Source: Fimbriimonadaceae bacterium (GTDB lineage: Bacteria > Armatimonadota > Fimbriimonadia > Fimbriimonadales > Fimbriimonadaceae). From it: a stretch of DNA of 64,000 bases. Below the pieces are notes generated by a model. The model worked only from the letters and a program-made list of their open reading frames with translations. It was not told the DNA's origin and searched no databases. The translations under genes and the position numbers were made by a program. This document shows positions 24,495-38,476 of the stretch, in pieces; position 1 is the stretch's first letter, and each line of letters begins with the position of its first letter. Location of the stretch: NCBI GenBank assembly GCA_022843485.1, contig JALHNM010000004.1:1-64000 (forward strand). Reading direction: 5' to 3'.

Positions 24495-26654
24495 GTGTCC
24501 CCAACTCCCCCTCGCCCGGCCGGGCTCGACACCGAAGTTCAGTTCCTTAAGGGCGTCGGCCCCCGGGGCGCGATGTTGCTCGCCAAACTGGGTCTCCACA
24601 CCGTCCGCGACGTCCTCTACCATCTGCCCACCCGGTTTGAGGATCGACGCGAGATCCCGCCCCTCATGTTCCTGCGCCCCGGGCTCGCCAGCACCGTCCG
24701 CGGGCGGCTGAAGGAGGTGAACACCCGCTCGCTTCGGGGCGGCAAAGTCCTGATCCAAGCCGTCCTCACCGACGGGAAGGGCGAGGTCAACCTGCAGTGG
24801 TTCAACCAACCTTGGGTGGCGAAAAATCTTCAAAACCTGCGGGGCCGGGAGATCGTCGCCTTCGGCCTCGTCCGGGAGGGGTATCGGGGCGAACTCGAGA
24901 TCAACTCTCCAGACTGGGAGGTGCTCGAGGACGAAGACGCGGACGACTTCGCCCGCCTTGTCCCGGTCTACCGCCTGACCGAGGGCGTCCCCCAGCGGCT
25001 CGTGCGGACCGCCGCCCGGTCGGCCGCCCAGTTCTTCGCGTCTCAAGTGCCGGACCCGCTGCCCGCCAGCCTGCTCAGCGCCCACGGTCTCCCGAGTCTG
25101 GCCTGGGCGCTCCAGCGGCTTCACACGCCCGAGACCCTCGAAGAACGCGACCGGGCGCGCCGTCGGCTCGCGTTCGAGGAGTTCTTCTACCTCCAGCTCG
25201 CCCTCCAGATGCGCCGGCTCGAAGTGGGCCGCGAGATCGGGGTCGCGTTCCCGATCTCCAGGCTCGCGGGGAGTGAGACACCCCCGACGACGCTCTTCGG
25301 GCTCGACCAAGCCGTCGCCGAAGGCGGGTCACTCTGGGACGAGGTCCACCGCATGCTCCCCTTCGAGCTCACCGGCGCGCAGCGGAGGGTCATCGGCGAG
25401 GTGTGGGCCGATATGGAGAGGCCCCAGCCCATGAACCGGCTCGTACAAGGGGACGTCGGGAGTGGGAAGACCGCCGTTGCCGCCTGCGCCCTGCTCGCCG
25501 CGGTGCGGTGCGGGTACCAGGGGGCGCTGATGGCGCCGACCGAGATCCTGGCCGAACAGCACGCGATCAACCTCACCCGACTCTTCGACCCGCTGGGCGT
25601 CCGGGTCTCGTTGCTGGTCGGCAAGCTGACCGCCCAGCAGAAGCGCAGGGCCCAGACTCAAGCCGCGAACGGGGAGGCCCAAATCTGCGTCGGCACCCAC
25701 GCCCTCATCCAGGAAGGGGTCAGCTTCTCACACTTAGGACTTGTCGTGATCGACGAGCAGCACCGGTTCGGGGTCCTCCAGCGACTCGCGCTCCGAGGGA
25801 AGGCCCTCGCGAACCCGGACGTCCTTGTCATGACCGCCACGCCGATCCCAAGGACGCTGACGATGGCCGTCTATGGCGACCTCGACGTCTCCGTGATCGA
25901 CGAGCTCCCCCCCGGGCGCAAGCCGATCAAGACCCACTGGCGACGGACCAATGAGCGGGACAAAGTCTATGAAGGCGTCCGAAAGTTACTCGCAGAAGGC
26001 CGCCAGGCGTACTTCGTCTGCCCCGCCATTTTCGACAGCGAAAAGCTCCAGACCCAGGCCGCCGAAGACCTCCATTTCCGCCTCTTGAACGAGGTCTTCC
26101 CCGAAGCCAGGGTCGGGCTACTCCACGGTCAGATGAAACCGGCCGAGAAGGAGCGCGTCATGAGCGATTTTCGAGCCGGAAACCTGGACATTCTCGTCGC
26201 GACGGTCGTGATCGAGGTCGGGGTCGACGTGCCCAACGCGACGGTCATGGTCATCGAGGACGCCCACCGGTTCGGTCTCGCCCAGCTCCACCAGCTACGC
26301 GGGCGTGTCGGGCGAGGCTCGGACCAGTCGTTCTGTGTCCTGATCGCGGACGCGAAGACCGAGGAAGCGGGGCGACGGCTCGACATCCTCGTCTCGACGA
26401 CCGATGGGTTCAGGATCGCTGAGGCAGACTTGGAGATCAGGGGGCCCGGCGAACTCCTGGGAGTCCGCCAGAGCGGGGCGCTCGACCTCCACGTCGCCGA
26501 CCTCGTCCGGGACACTGACCTTCTCGAGAAGGCCCGCCAGGCGGCCATCACGCTCCTCACGGAGGACGCCACCCTCGAGCATCCAGGCCATGCCGCGATC
26601 CTAGAGCGGGTTCGCTCCCGACGGGCGGACGACGCGGCCCTCGTCGTCACTTGA
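24495..26654 (+). CDS. recG: ATP-dependent DNA helicase RecG
   Basis: 719 residues from a GTG at 24495. The N-terminal wedge/OB domain (about 55-190) is followed by the helicase: Walker A GDVGSGKTAVAACA, DEQHRFGVLQR (the DExH variant), TATPIPRTL, and the RecG motif LHGQMKPAEKERVM plus HRFGLAQLHQLRGRVGRG. It reverses stalled forks and branches. The stop is 4 bases from the convergent permease stop. Confidence 0.97.
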   Translation: MSPTPPRPAGLDTEVQFLKGVGPRGAMLLAKLGLHTVRDVLYHLPTRFEDRREIPPLMFLRPGLASTVRGRLKEVNTRSLRGGKVLIQAVLTDGKGEVNLQWFNQPWVAKNLQNLRGREIVAFGLVREGYRGELEINSPDWEVLEDEDADDFARLVPVYRLTEGVPQRLVRTAARSAAQFFASQVPDPLPASLLSAHGLPSLAWALQRLHTPETLEERDRARRRLAFEEFFYLQLALQMRRLEVGREIGVAFPISRLAGSETPPTTLFGLDQAVAEGGSLWDEVHRMLPFELTGAQRRVIGEVWADMERPQPMNRLVQGDVGSGKTAVAACALLAAVRCGYQGALMAPTEILAEQHAINLTRLFDPLGVRVSLLVGKLTAQQKRRAQTQAANGEAQICVGTHALIQEGVSFSHLGLVVIDEQHRFGVLQRLALRGKALANPDVLVMTATPIPRTLTMAVYGDLDVSVIDELPPGRKPIKTHWRRTNERDKVYEGVRKLLAEGRQAYFVCPAIFDSEKLQTQAAEDLHFRLLNEVFPEARVGLLHGQMKPAEKERVMSDFRAGNLDILVATVVIEVGVDVPNATVMVIEDAHRFGLAQLHQLRGRVGRGSDQSFCVLIADAKTEEAGRRLDILVSTTDGFRIAEADLEIRGPGELLGVRQSGALDLHVADLVRDTDLLEKARQAAITLLTEDATLEHPGHAAILERVRSRRADDAALVVT

Positions 26655-26658
26655 CCGC

Positions 26659-28311
26659 TCAGTCGCTCGGGTTGAAGTTGGCGTAGATCCCAGCCGCGAC
26701 CCGGGTGACGACCCAGGCGAGGCCGGCGAGCAAGAGGAACGTCGGCAGGGCCGCCACGACCGGGGACACCCGCAAGACCGCGACCGTCGCGACGAAGACG
26801 ATGATCGCGGGGACGATGAGCGCGAAGGTGCCCAGCGTCGTCACCAGGCCCCGGAACGCACGCTGAGTCGGGTCCTCGACGTCGGGCAGGAGTAGGACGA
26901 GCAGAAGAGCGAGGGCCGTGATCGCCACGGCGAACGGTGGCACGACGATCATCCCGGCCAGGGCGTACTCGGCGAGCTCGGGGTTGAGCGCCCACCCGAG
27001 GCCCAGCCCAGCCAGTGTCCCGACGGAGGCGGGCGCCGCGCGTCCGAGTACCTCCATGAGCACCGTGGCCTGTCCGGAGAAGGGCAGCGGTTTGAGCAGG
27101 TCGATCCTACGAAGGCTCTCCATAAACCCGATTTGGCTCGAGCCCCCCGCCGTGCCCGCCAGGATGAAGATCTGGGCCCCGATGAAGAGCGCCCCGTTGA
27201 AGGCGAGCCCCCGGCGAGAGGCCGGCAGTTGGGAAACCGCCCCGCCCACGAGCAGGCTCAACCCGAGCGAAAGAACCTGCATGGCCAGGCCCGCTCGCCA
27301 CAGCACGAGGGTCTCCTTCCAGAGCAAGGCCGGCGGTCCCGTCGCGCGCACCCGGGAGAGCCAGCCGAGCGACCTTGCCTTGAGCTTGCCTTTCCGGGCG
27401 CTCTCGCTGGCCATGGCGTAGAAGTCGCCTTGGCGCGCGATTCGCTGGGCGGACTCGGTCACCGCTGCCCTGAGGGCCGCTTGCTCGTAGAGCCACTTCG
27501 TGTGGCCGACAGCGACGGCATAGGCCACGACCGACGTCCCGACAAGCAAGAGGCCCCCTAGACCCCCTCGCCCAAGAGCCCCGCTCAGGGGTGCCACGGT
27601 GAGCTCCGTCGCTCCCGTCGCCAGGAAGAAGACCGCCCGGAGGTCGAACGCCTGGGTCACGGCGATGTACTCGTCCAGGCCTTGGGCCCCCCGGAGACGC
27701 CACACGACGGACGCAGCGACGATCCCAAGCCCCGTCGCCAAGCCCCACTGAGCCCATTTCCGCAGCCGTTCGACCCGAACACTGGGCTCGGCGAACACCA
27801 GGCTCACCGCGTAGCCGACCATGACCATCGCCAACGCGAGGAGCAGGTAGCCGATCAACGCCACACGGAGCACCGTGTTCGCCATCGTGGGGTCCCGCAC
27901 GTTCTCGAAGAGGCTCGCCCACCCGGTCTGCACGGGCCGAAAGAAGATGAGCCCAAGGATGAGCGGCACCAGCACGCTCAAGAGCGTGTCGCGGAGCATC
28001 CGCAGGTGGAGGACGCTCCGCCTTGGTACCGGGGTGGGGAAGAGGACGTCCACGTCCGCTGACCGAAAGCCCGATGAGTAACCGAACACGTTCAGCGCCA
28101 TGAACACAACGAGCACGACGAACGCCGCGAACACGGCCCCGTCGATCACCTCGACCGGCGGCAGCGTGAACCCGGGGACCGCGATCGCCTCGGACAGCTC
28201 GGCCGAATCGACCATGAAGAACCTTGGCAACCACCACGTTTGGGTGAGCAGGAAGAACAGCAGCCCGATCGCCCGGATCGGCGAACTGAACGCCCGCTTG
28301 ACCCCGTTCAC
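26659..28311 (-). CDS. ABC-2-type exporter permease
   Basis: 550 residues with about twelve predicted membrane helices in two blocks split by a loop near residue 280. It has no ATPase motif. The stretch VDVLFPTPVPRRSVLHLRMLRD is typical of large putative ABC exporter permeases that pair with a separate ATPase. Its start is 10 bases after the stop of the ATPase gene, so the two form one exporter. The substrate is unknown. Confidence 0.88.
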   Translation of the reverse strand: MNGVKRAFSSPIRAIGLLFFLLTQTWWLPRFFMVDSAELSEAIAVPGFTLPPVEVIDGAVFAAFVVLVVFMALNVFGYSSGFRSADVDVLFPTPVPRRSVLHLRMLRDTLLSVLVPLILGLIFFRPVQTGWASLFENVRDPTMANTVLRVALIGYLLLALAMVMVGYAVSLVFAEPSVRVERLRKWAQWGLATGLGIVAASVVWRLRGAQGLDEYIAVTQAFDLRAVFFLATGATELTVAPLSGALGRGGLGGLLLVGTSVVAYAVAVGHTKWLYEQAALRAAVTESAQRIARQGDFYAMASESARKGKLKARSLGWLSRVRATGPPALLWKETLVLWRAGLAMQVLSLGLSLLVGGAVSQLPASRRGLAFNGALFIGAQIFILAGTAGGSSQIGFMESLRRIDLLKPLPFSGQATVLMEVLGRAAPASVGTLAGLGLGWALNPELAEYALAGMIVVPPFAVAITALALLLVLLLPDVEDPTQRAFRGLVTTLGTFALIVPAIIVFVATVAVLRVSPVVAALPTFLLLAGLAWVVTRVAAGIYANFNPSD

Positions 28312-28321
28312 GACGGACCGG

Positions 28322-29071
28322 TTATAGAGGTAGAGGAGGGGCTTCAGGGGTCGACTCCCGGGTCAGTTCGAGGAAGAGTTGCTCTAGGGAGCCGCCCTCC
28401 ATCCGTTGGGTCGCACGGAGCTCGTCCACGGTGCCTTCGGCGACCTTTCGGCCCTTGGACATGATCACAACGCGATCGCAGAGTCGTTCGGCGGTGTCCA
28501 GGAGGTGAGTGGAGACCAGGATCGCCGCCCCTGCCTCCCGGGCCCGGTAAAGCTCCTGCTTGAACTCGGCGACTCCGGCCGGGTCGATCCCGATCATCGG
28601 CTCGTCGAAGAGGAGGACCGTCGCCCGGTGGACGAGCGCGCACGCCACCGCGAGCTTCTGGCGCATGCCTTTGCTCAAGGTGGCGACCAGGGCCTTACGC
28701 TTTTCCGCGAGGTCGTACCGCTCGAGCAGGGTGTCCCGCTCGGCCTCGAACACGTCGAGCGTCCCGTAGCACATCGCGACGAAGCGAAGGTGCTCCTCGA
28801 CGGTGAGGAGCTCGTAGAGGCTGGGCACCTCGGGGACGTAGGCCATCGCCTGCTTCGCCTCGCGCTCCTGGGCGACGACGTCGAACCCGTTCAGGTAGAT
28901 CTGTCCAGCGGTGGGGCGCAAGATCCCGGCGCAGCACCGAAGGGCCGTCGTCTTCCCGGCCCCGTTCGGCCCGAGCAGCCCCACGATCTCACCCCGCCGC
29001 ACGTCGAACGTGACGCCGTCGACGGCCCGGAACTTCCGGTAGTCCTTGATCAGCTGGACGACCTGCAACAT
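28322..29071 (-). CDS. ABC transporter ATPase
   Basis: 249 residues from the ATG at 29071, preceded by GGGAG. Walker A is GPNGAGKTTA, the signature is LSKGMRQKLAVA, and Walker B is ATVLLFDEPMIGID, followed by the His-switch STHLLD. A much longer upstream in-frame extension is rejected because it is antisense to the gene at 29171. It drives the permease gene that follows. Confidence 0.95.
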   Translation of the reverse strand: MLQVVQLIKDYRKFRAVDGVTFDVRRGEIVGLLGPNGAGKTTALRCCAGILRPTAGQIYLNGFDVVAQEREAKQAMAYVPEVPSLYELLTVEEHLRFVAMCYGTLDVFEAERDTLLERYDLAEKRKALVATLSKGMRQKLAVACALVHRATVLLFDEPMIGIDPAGVAEFKQELYRAREAGAAILVSTHLLDTAERLCDRVVIMSKGRKVAEGTVDELRATQRMEGGSLEQLFLELTRESTPEAPPLPL

Positions 29072-29157
29072 GCTCCCGCCGTGTTTACCCGTGCGAGCGC
29101 GGCCGGGTGGCAAGGGCCGGTGACCGGGCTTGGTCACGACCCCGACCCCTGACCGTC

Positions 29158-29163
29158 TAGAAT
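29158..29163 (+). promoter_or_regulatory. -10-like box for the 29171 gene
   Basis: TAGAAT ends 7 bases before the ATG at 29171, a leaderless-type placement. No good -35 is seen. Confidence 0.5.
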
Positions 29164-29170
29164 ACGAGCC

Positions 29171-33073
<3,903 letters not shown>

Positions 33074-33080
33074 GGCCGGG

Positions 33081-34370
33081 TCACTGCCCGACGACGAAGT
33101 AGTCGAACCCGGCCCTCTCCGCCACCTGGTGCGAGTAGACCCGGCGCCCGTCGAAGAGCACCCGCTGCCGCATCGAGGCCCCGATCCGGTTGAGGTCCAG
33201 CTGCCGGAACTCGTTCCACTCGGTCACGAGCACCAAGGCGTCCGCCCCTTCCGCGACGTCGTACACGTGGTCGACGTACGTGACCTGCGGCCACAGCGCC
33301 CGGACATGGTCCGTCGCCACCGGGTCGAACGCCCGGACCGTCGCCCCCTTCGCGAGCAGCGTCTCGATCATCTCCAGCGACTTCGCGTCCCGGATGTCGT
33401 CCGTGTTCGGCTTGAACGCGAGCCCGAGAAGTGAGACCGTCTTGCCTTCGAACCCCCCCAGGCGGGTCTCGAGGCGACGCAGGAAGTGCTGGGTCTGATC
33501 CTCGTTGATGTCTTCGGCCGCCTTGAGAAGGGTGAAGTCGTAGCCGAACGTCTCGCTGATCTTGATGAGCCCGGCGACGTCTTTGGGGAAGCAAGAACCG
33601 CCCCAACCGAGGCCGGCGCCGAGGAACTGAGCCCCGATCCGTTGGTCCGCCCCCATCCCCTTCGCGACGTCGGCCACGTTCGCCCCACAGAGCTCGCAGA
33701 CCCTGCTGATTGCGTTGATGAAGCTGATCTTCATGGCCAGGAAGCTGTTGCTCGCGTACTTGATGAGCTCGGCGCTGTTCAGGTCCGTGATGATCGTGGG
33801 CTTCTCGAGCGGGGCGTAGAGCTCGAGCAGACGGGTCGCCGCCTCGCGCTTCTTGGCCCCGATCACGATGCGATCGGGGTTGCGGGTGTCATAGATCGCC
33901 GACCCCTCTCGCAGGAACTCCGGGTTGCTCACGACGTCGAACAAGGCCGGGTCGGCGCCCTGCTCCTTGATGATGTCCTCCACCATGTCGCCCGACCCGA
34001 CGGGGACGGTGGACTTGTTGACGACGATGGTGTACTTGTCGATCGCTCGGCCGATCTCCGCCGCGACCGCCTTCACCGCCCGAGTGTCGGGGGTCCCGTC
34101 CTCGCCCGGTGGTGTCCCGACCGCGATGAAAACGACGTCCCCGTGCCGGGTCCCTTCCGCCACACTGTCCGAGACCCGGAAGAAGCCGTCCGCGATCGTG
34201 CGCTTCAGGATCTCTTCGATGCCGGGCTCGTAGATGGGCGGAACCCCGTCCCGCAGCATCTCAAGCTTGCGCGGGTCGTTATCGACGCAGACCACGTCGT
34301 TGCCCATATCGGCCAACACGACACCCGTCACCAACCCGACGTAACCTGTTCCGACGACAGCGACCTTCAT
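33081..34370 (-). CDS. ugd: UDP-glucose 6-dehydrogenase
   Basis: 429 residues from the ATG at 34370; the longer in-frame reading is a shadow. NAD site GTGYVGLVTG, catalytic Cys in GWGGSCFPKDVAG, and family motifs VGTPPGEDG and TTV-like NKSTVPVGSG are clear. It oxidises UDP-glucose to UDP-glucuronate for polysaccharides. The C-terminal domain with PNTDDIRDAKSLEM is complete. No nearby glycan genes are seen. Confidence 0.96.
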   Translation of the reverse strand: MKVAVVGTGYVGLVTGVVLADMGNDVVCVDNDPRKLEMLRDGVPPIYEPGIEEILKRTIADGFFRVSDSVAEGTRHGDVVFIAVGTPPGEDGTPDTRAVKAVAAEIGRAIDKYTIVVNKSTVPVGSGDMVEDIIKEQGADPALFDVVSNPEFLREGSAIYDTRNPDRIVIGAKKREAATRLLELYAPLEKPTIITDLNSAELIKYASNSFLAMKISFINAISRVCELCGANVADVAKGMGADQRIGAQFLGAGLGWGGSCFPKDVAGLIKISETFGYDFTLLKAAEDINEDQTQHFLRRLETRLGGFEGKTVSLLGLAFKPNTDDIRDAKSLEMIETLLAKGATVRAFDPVATDHVRALWPQVTYVDHVYDVAEGADALVLVTEWNEFRQLDLNRIGASMRQRVLFDGRRVYSHQVAERAGFDYFVVGQ

Positions 34371-34466
34371 GAATGACCCCGCGCCATTCTGGCGCAGCCC
34401 GGCCTGGAGCGGCCGGCCAGAGGGATTATCGGCCCCGTCGGGGCCCAACCTTCGGCCCGGGGGGCG

Positions 34467-34472
34467 TAGACT
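34467..34472 (+). promoter_or_regulatory. -10-like box for the pseudo-receiver
   Basis: TAGACT ends 7 bases before the ATG at 34480. Confidence 0.45.
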
Positions 34473-34479
34473 GGGGTCG

Positions 34480-34857
34480 ATGCGGGTCGTGATCCTGGAG
34501 GACAACCTGTTCTGGAGCGTACGGCTTGCGAAGTCGGTGACTGCACTGGGGCACGAGGCCCACGTGGTTGCGCATCTGGACGATCCCGCTCCGCCGGCGG
34601 AGGTGGCGATCGTCAATCTGGGCTCACCGAGCTTCGAGAACGGGGCAGTCGTCGCCCGACTCCGGGCGGCCGGGGCGTACGTGATCGGTCACGCCGGGCA
34701 CAAGGAAGGCGACGTCCTCGACGGCGGGCGGGCGGCGGGGTGCGACCGAGTCGCGTCCAACAGCGAGGTCACCCACCGTCTCGCCGACCTGCTTGACGAG
34801 GCGGTGAGGGCCGGGGCGTCCGGTAAACTCGCGGCCGATGCAGAAGGTCTACCCTGA
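34480..34857 (+). CDS. Receiver-like protein lacking the phospho-Asp
   Basis: 125 residues with a receiver-type layout: acidic pair VILEDNLFW, then beta-3 EVAIVNLGS where the usual phospho-acceptor Asp is Asn, and a Lys in HAGHKEGDV. No output domain follows. It may be an unphosphorylated pseudo-receiver. The last 20 bases overlap the start of scoA in another frame, so the two may be coupled. An alternative view is a Rossmann-like fold of unrelated function. Confidence 0.75.
   Translation: MRVVILEDNLFWSVRLAKSVTALGHEAHVVAHLDDPAPPAEVAIVNLGSPSFENGAVVARLRAAGAYVIGHAGHKEGDVLDGGRAAGCDRVASNSEVTHRLADLLDEAVRAGASGKLAADAEGLP
34824..34829 (+). promoter_or_regulatory. -10-like box for scoA
   Basis: TAAACT ends 8 bases before the ATG at 34838 and lies inside the preceding gene. 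A second, internal promoter is possible. Confidence 0.4.
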
Positions 34858-35542
34858 CGCCTCCGCTGCCCTTGAGGGCCTCGTCTTCGACGGCATGACC
34901 GTACTTGCGGGCGGGTTCGGGCTCTGCGGGATCCCCGAACACCTTATCGCCGCCCTGCGTGACTCCGGGGTCAAGGGGATCACCGTCGTGAGCAACAATT
35001 GCGGCGTCGACGACTTCGGCCTCGGGCTGCTCCTCCAGACTCGGCAGATCAAGAAGATGGTGAGCAGCTACGTCGGGGAGAACGCCGAGTTCGAGCGCCA
35101 GTACCTGAGCGGCGAGTTGGAACTCGAGTTCAACCCCCAGGGCACTCTCGCCGAGCGGCTCCGGGCGGGTGGCGCCGGTATCCCCGCCTTCTACACAAAG
35201 ACCGGGTTCGGGACCCTCGTCGCCGAAGGGAAGGAGACCCGCGAGTTCGACGGCCAGAGCTACGTCATGGAGACCGCCATCCGGGGCGACCTCTCGATCG
35301 TCAAGGCCTGGCAGGGCGACGCGATGGGCAACCTCGTGTACAAGAAGACGGCCAGGAACTTCAACCCGATGGTCGCGGCGGCAGGGAAGGTGTGCGTGGC
35401 CGAGGTCGAGGAACTCGTCGAGGTCGGGTCCATCGACCCAGACCAGGTGCACACTCCAGGCATCTTCGTCGACCGGATCGTCCATGGGGCCCATTACGAG
35501 AAGAGGATCGAAAGGCTGACGACACGCCCCAAGAACGGATAA
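34838..35542 (+). CDS. scoA: 3-oxoacid CoA-transferase subunit A
   Basis: 234 residues. The N-terminus has [16 protein letters not shown], then [17 protein letters not shown] and [16 protein letters not shown], which are the alpha-subunit marks of succinyl-CoA:3-ketoacid CoA-transferase. It pairs with the beta subunit, which here is not adjacent but 2.9 kb away at 38477. The heterodimer moves CoA between succinate and acetoacetate-type acids. A chemoreceptor and a small membrane gene lie between the halves. Confidence 0.94.
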   Translation: MQKVYPDASAALEGLVFDGMTVLAGGFGLCGIPEHLIAALRDSGVKGITVVSNNCGVDDFGLGLLLQTRQIKKMVSSYVGENAEFERQYLSGELELEFNPQGTLAERLRAGGAGIPAFYTKTGFGTLVAEGKETREFDGQSYVMETAIRGDLSIVKAWQGDAMGNLVYKKTARNFNPMVAAAGKVCVAEVEELVEVGSIDPDQVHTPGIFVDRIVHGAHYEKRIERLTTRPKNG

Positions 35543-35638
35543 CCCATCACTGATCGTTCAGGTTCATATACCCTGATTCCGGGCGTTTGGACCATGCGAT
35601 TGCCCGAAATCTGATCACTAGAACGACGTTTGATGATT

Positions 35639-35715
35639 GATTGATCCGTTCTTCTTCACTGGTGATTGATCCCTCGAGTCCCGACACTTGGGAGAGAGCC
35701 TCTCCGCCGGAGAGG
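35639..35715 (+). repeat. Paired GATTGATCC repeat and a 7-bp hairpin in the chemoreceptor leader
   Basis: GATTGATCC occurs at 35639-35647 and 35664-35672, 25 bp apart. Between the second copy and the chemoreceptor start is CCTCTCC-GCC-GGAGAGG (35699-35715), a perfect 7-bp hairpin that ends just before the ribosome site. The two elements could be an operator and a translational control hairpin; both are inferences from symmetry only. Bases 35543-35729 hold no gene. Confidence 0.35.
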
Positions 35716-35729
35716 GGGACCAGGGATCT

Positions 35730-37691
35730 ATGTCGATCAAAGATTGGGGAATCCGAGTCAAGCTCGGGGTCGCGTTCGGCCTCGTGCTCGCTCTGTTGAT
35801 CACTGTCGCGAGCTTCTCGATCGGGGGCGTGCGCAAGCTCGCCGGCCTCCAGGACGAGACCTACAACACGGACGTCTTGAGCCTCAAGGCCGTCACCGTC
35901 ATCGGCCGGGAGGTGACCGAGTTCCGCCTTCAGGAGTGGAGGCTCCTTGCCCTGGCGACAGGGAGGACAGCGGACTCGGAGATTCTCCAGCGGACGAAGG
36001 CGCAGCTGGAAGCGACTTCGGACCGCATCGACCAGGCTTTCGCAGACGGCGAAAAGGCTCGGCTCTCGCCGGAGAAGCGAGCCAAGTTTGGCGAACTGAA
36101 GCAGAACCTCGGGGCTTATCAGGCCCTACACGACCGCTTCGTCTCGAGCGTCGCGGCCGGTGACCGACAGGCGGCCGCCGGTCTGATGACGGGCGAGATG
36201 AAGTCCGCCTTCGACGAAGGGGTCATCGGCCCGGCCACCGCCCTCCGCGAGGAGGCCGTGAAGCACGCCGCCGAAGCGAACGAGAGCGCAGGAACGACGG
36301 CGAACGGTGTCACGCAGTTCGTGACTGTCCTGTCGATCGTCGCCATGGTGGCCTCGGTCGCCATCGGCGTCTTCCTTTACCGAGCGATCGGCATCCCGAT
36401 CAGTCTGGTCAGCCAGAAACTGACCTTCCTGAGCGAGAACTGCGTCACGGACCTGAGCAAGGCTGTCGACCGGCTCGCCCAGGGCGACCTGACGGCCACC
36501 GTCACGCCTCGCACTACCCCGCTCGATATCCAGGGCAAGGACGAGGTCGGCCAACTCGCCGCGACGTTCAACAATGTCCTCGGGATGGTCCAAGGGATGG
36601 TCACTGGGTTCAACACGGCCCAGGCGAACCTTCGCGACCTCCTTCGGCAGGTGACCCACAACTCGGACGAGGTCCAGCGTGCGAGCACGTCGGTCTCCGA
36701 GGCCGCCGCCGAGACGTCGGGAGCCGCCCAGACGGTCGCCCGCAGCATCGGCGAAGTCAACGCCGTCGTCAGCGAGACGACTTCGACTAGCGACCAGCTT
36801 GCCCGCGGCAGCGAGCAGCTCGCTTCCAGCGCCCAGGACGCGGCCACGGCCACGAGCCGGCTGAAGGACGCGATCGAAAAGGTCCAGGCAGGGAGCAAAG
36901 AGCAGCAGGACGCCGCCCTTCAGGCGGCCGAGATCGCACAGCAGGGCGGGGTCGCCATGCGCCAGTCGATCCAAAGCATGGAGGGTATCGAGCGCGAGAC
37001 CCAATCGTCGGTGCTTGCCGTCAAGGGTCTCGGCGAGAAGCAGGCCCAGATCGGTGCGATCGTCCAGACCATCGACGACATCGCCGCCCAGACCAACCTC
37101 CTTGCCCTGAACGCCGCCATCGAGGCGGCCCGGGCCGGCGAGCACGGCCGGGGCTTCGCGGTCGTCGCAGACGAGGTCCGCAAGCTCGCCGAGCGCTGCG
37201 GCCAGGCGACCAAAGAGATCGGCAACCTCATCGAGAGCGTCAACGAGAGCGTCGAAGAGGCCATCCGCACCATGGACGCCAACGCCAAGGAGGTCTCGGC
37301 CGGTGGCGAGTACACAGCCCGAGCCCGTGAGGCCCTCGAAGAGATCCTCACGTCGATCGAGGGGCTCCACAGCCTGGCCGAGCAGAACGCCAACGCGGTC
37401 GGAGGCATGGCCCAGGACGCCAACAGTGTCGAGGAAGCGATCAACGTCGTGGCCTCGGTCAGCCAAGAGGCCTCGGCCGGTGCCGAGGAACTGAACGCCT
37501 CGATGGAAGAGACGGCGGCGAGCTCGCACGAGATCGCGGCTTCGGTTCAGGAACAGACCGCCAAGATCGAAGAGGTCGATGCCATGGCCCGTCAGCTCAA
37601 CCACAACGCGGAAGAGCTTCGCCGCCTCGTCGCCCAGTTCAAGATCGACGGCGAGGACGAGGCGCACGCCTCGTTCCGCCGAGCGGCCTAA
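35730..37691 (+). CDS. Methyl-accepting chemotaxis protein
   Basis: 653 residues from the ATG at 35730 (AGGGAT before it; the ATG 14 codons upstream is less likely). Two membrane helices (about 10-32 and 195-222) flank a four-helix-type sensor with no recognised ligand motif. HAMP, a long signalling coiled coil, and the hairpin tip [20 protein letters not shown] follow, then [17 protein letters not shown]. It would signal to CheA/CheW; no che genes are in the window. It splits the CoA-transferase genes. Confidence 0.95.
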   Translation: MSIKDWGIRVKLGVAFGLVLALLITVASFSIGGVRKLAGLQDETYNTDVLSLKAVTVIGREVTEFRLQEWRLLALATGRTADSEILQRTKAQLEATSDRIDQAFADGEKARLSPEKRAKFGELKQNLGAYQALHDRFVSSVAAGDRQAAAGLMTGEMKSAFDEGVIGPATALREEAVKHAAEANESAGTTANGVTQFVTVLSIVAMVASVAIGVFLYRAIGIPISLVSQKLTFLSENCVTDLSKAVDRLAQGDLTATVTPRTTPLDIQGKDEVGQLAATFNNVLGMVQGMVTGFNTAQANLRDLLRQVTHNSDEVQRASTSVSEAAAETSGAAQTVARSIGEVNAVVSETTSTSDQLARGSEQLASSAQDAATATSRLKDAIEKVQAGSKEQQDAALQAAEIAQQGGVAMRQSIQSMEGIERETQSSVLAVKGLGEKQAQIGAIVQTIDDIAAQTNLLALNAAIEAARAGEHGRGFAVVADEVRKLAERCGQATKEIGNLIESVNESVEEAIRTMDANAKEVSAGGEYTARAREALEEILTSIEGLHSLAEQNANAVGGMAQDANSVEEAINVVASVSQEASAGAEELNASMEETAASSHEIAASVQEQTAKIEEVDAMARQLNHNAEELRRLVAQFKIDGEDEAHASFRRAA

Positions 37692-37709
37692 CCAGCGGAC
37701 ACGGCGTGG

Positions 37710-37745
37710 GACGGGCCGGGCGGCGAAGCAGCCGCCCGGCCCGTC
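37710..37745. terminator. 15-bp perfect hairpin between convergent genes
   Basis: GACGGGCCGGGCGGC pairs exactly with its complement across a GAAGCA loop. It lies between the chemoreceptor stop and the stop of the gene on the other strand, so it can act on both. No U-tract follows. Confidence 0.7.
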
Positions 37746-37749
37746 GTCG

Positions 37750-38361
37750 TCAGTGCGTCGGGCGGCTGACGACGGGGGCGCCGAGGGGCGGGATCGGCCC
37801 TGAGCCGGTGAATGGGACCGGCTTCAAGGGGAGCGGGATCCTTGGCGAGACGATGAACAGGAACACGACGGTGACCGCGACCGCGACGAGCAGCGCCGGT
37901 CTGAAGCCGATCGGCTCGGTGAGCAAGGCGGCGATGGGAAGGACGGGCAGCAAGAGCAGGACCTGAATGGCGAGGCACCAGGTGGCGGCCTGGCGGTTCT
38001 GGGCCCGGCGGTCCTGGGTGGGTGTTCGCAGGTCGGTCACCCAAGCGATCAGGTCGTCGATCTCGCCCGCGAATATCTGCGTGTCCAGACTCGTGAACGC
38101 GTCCGTGCCCCGCTTCACGTCGAGCCGGATCGAGACGATGCTCCCCCCGTTCGCGTCCGACGTCACGCTCGCTTCGATCCGGCTATCGCGCTGGAGAGGG
38201 CAGAGCGCTACGAGCAGCGTGTACGACTTGACTCGTTGCCACGTCGGCCGGCCGTCGAACGAGGTCGGAACGTAACCTTGCCACGTAAGCATGCTCGCGA
38301 GCCGGTCGAGAACGACCTGGACCGGGAGAGCCACGGTGAAGCGGCGATCTATCTTGACCAT
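37750..38361 (-). CDS. Small membrane protein of unknown function
   Basis: 203 residues from the ATG at 38361; that start has a full promoter upstream with the -10 box 7 bases away. Residues 1-115 look soluble and beta-rich (LDRLASMLTWQGY, IVSIRLDVKRGTDAFTSL). Two membrane helices lie near 135-175 (WCLAIQVLLLLPVLPIAALL, ALLVAVAVTVVFLFIV), and the C-terminus is proline-rich. No family is recognised. It is convergent with the chemoreceptor. Confidence 0.75.
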   Translation of the reverse strand: MVKIDRRFTVALPVQVVLDRLASMLTWQGYVPTSFDGRPTWQRVKSYTLLVALCPLQRDSRIEASVTSDANGGSIVSIRLDVKRGTDAFTSLDTQIFAGEIDDLIAWVTDLRTPTQDRRAQNRQAATWCLAIQVLLLLPVLPIAALLTEPIGFRPALLVAVAVTVVFLFIVSPRIPLPLKPVPFTGSGPIPPLGAPVVSRPTH

Positions 38362-38368
38362 TCTGTAT

Positions 38369-38397
38369 AGCTTACTCGCTTCCGTTCTCGAAAACAA
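38369..38397 (-). promoter_or_regulatory. Promoter with 17-base spacing, leaderless type
   Basis: TTGTTT (38397-38392), a 17-base spacer, TAAGCT (38374-38369), then 7 bases to the ATG at 38361. This is the clearest example of the leaderless arrangement in the window. Confidence 0.65.
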
Positions 38398-38464
38398 GTG
38401 GTGGGCCGCGAAGGAAACCCCGAAGGCGGGCAGTGGGATCGGCAGGCCGGTCGTCGGGGCCGAG

Positions 38465-38470
38465 TAGAAT
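38465..38470 (+). promoter_or_regulatory. -10-like box for scoB
   Basis: TAGAAT ends 6 bases before the ATG at 38477, suggesting that scoB has its own promoter. Confidence 0.5.
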
Positions 38471-38476
38471 GCCCTC

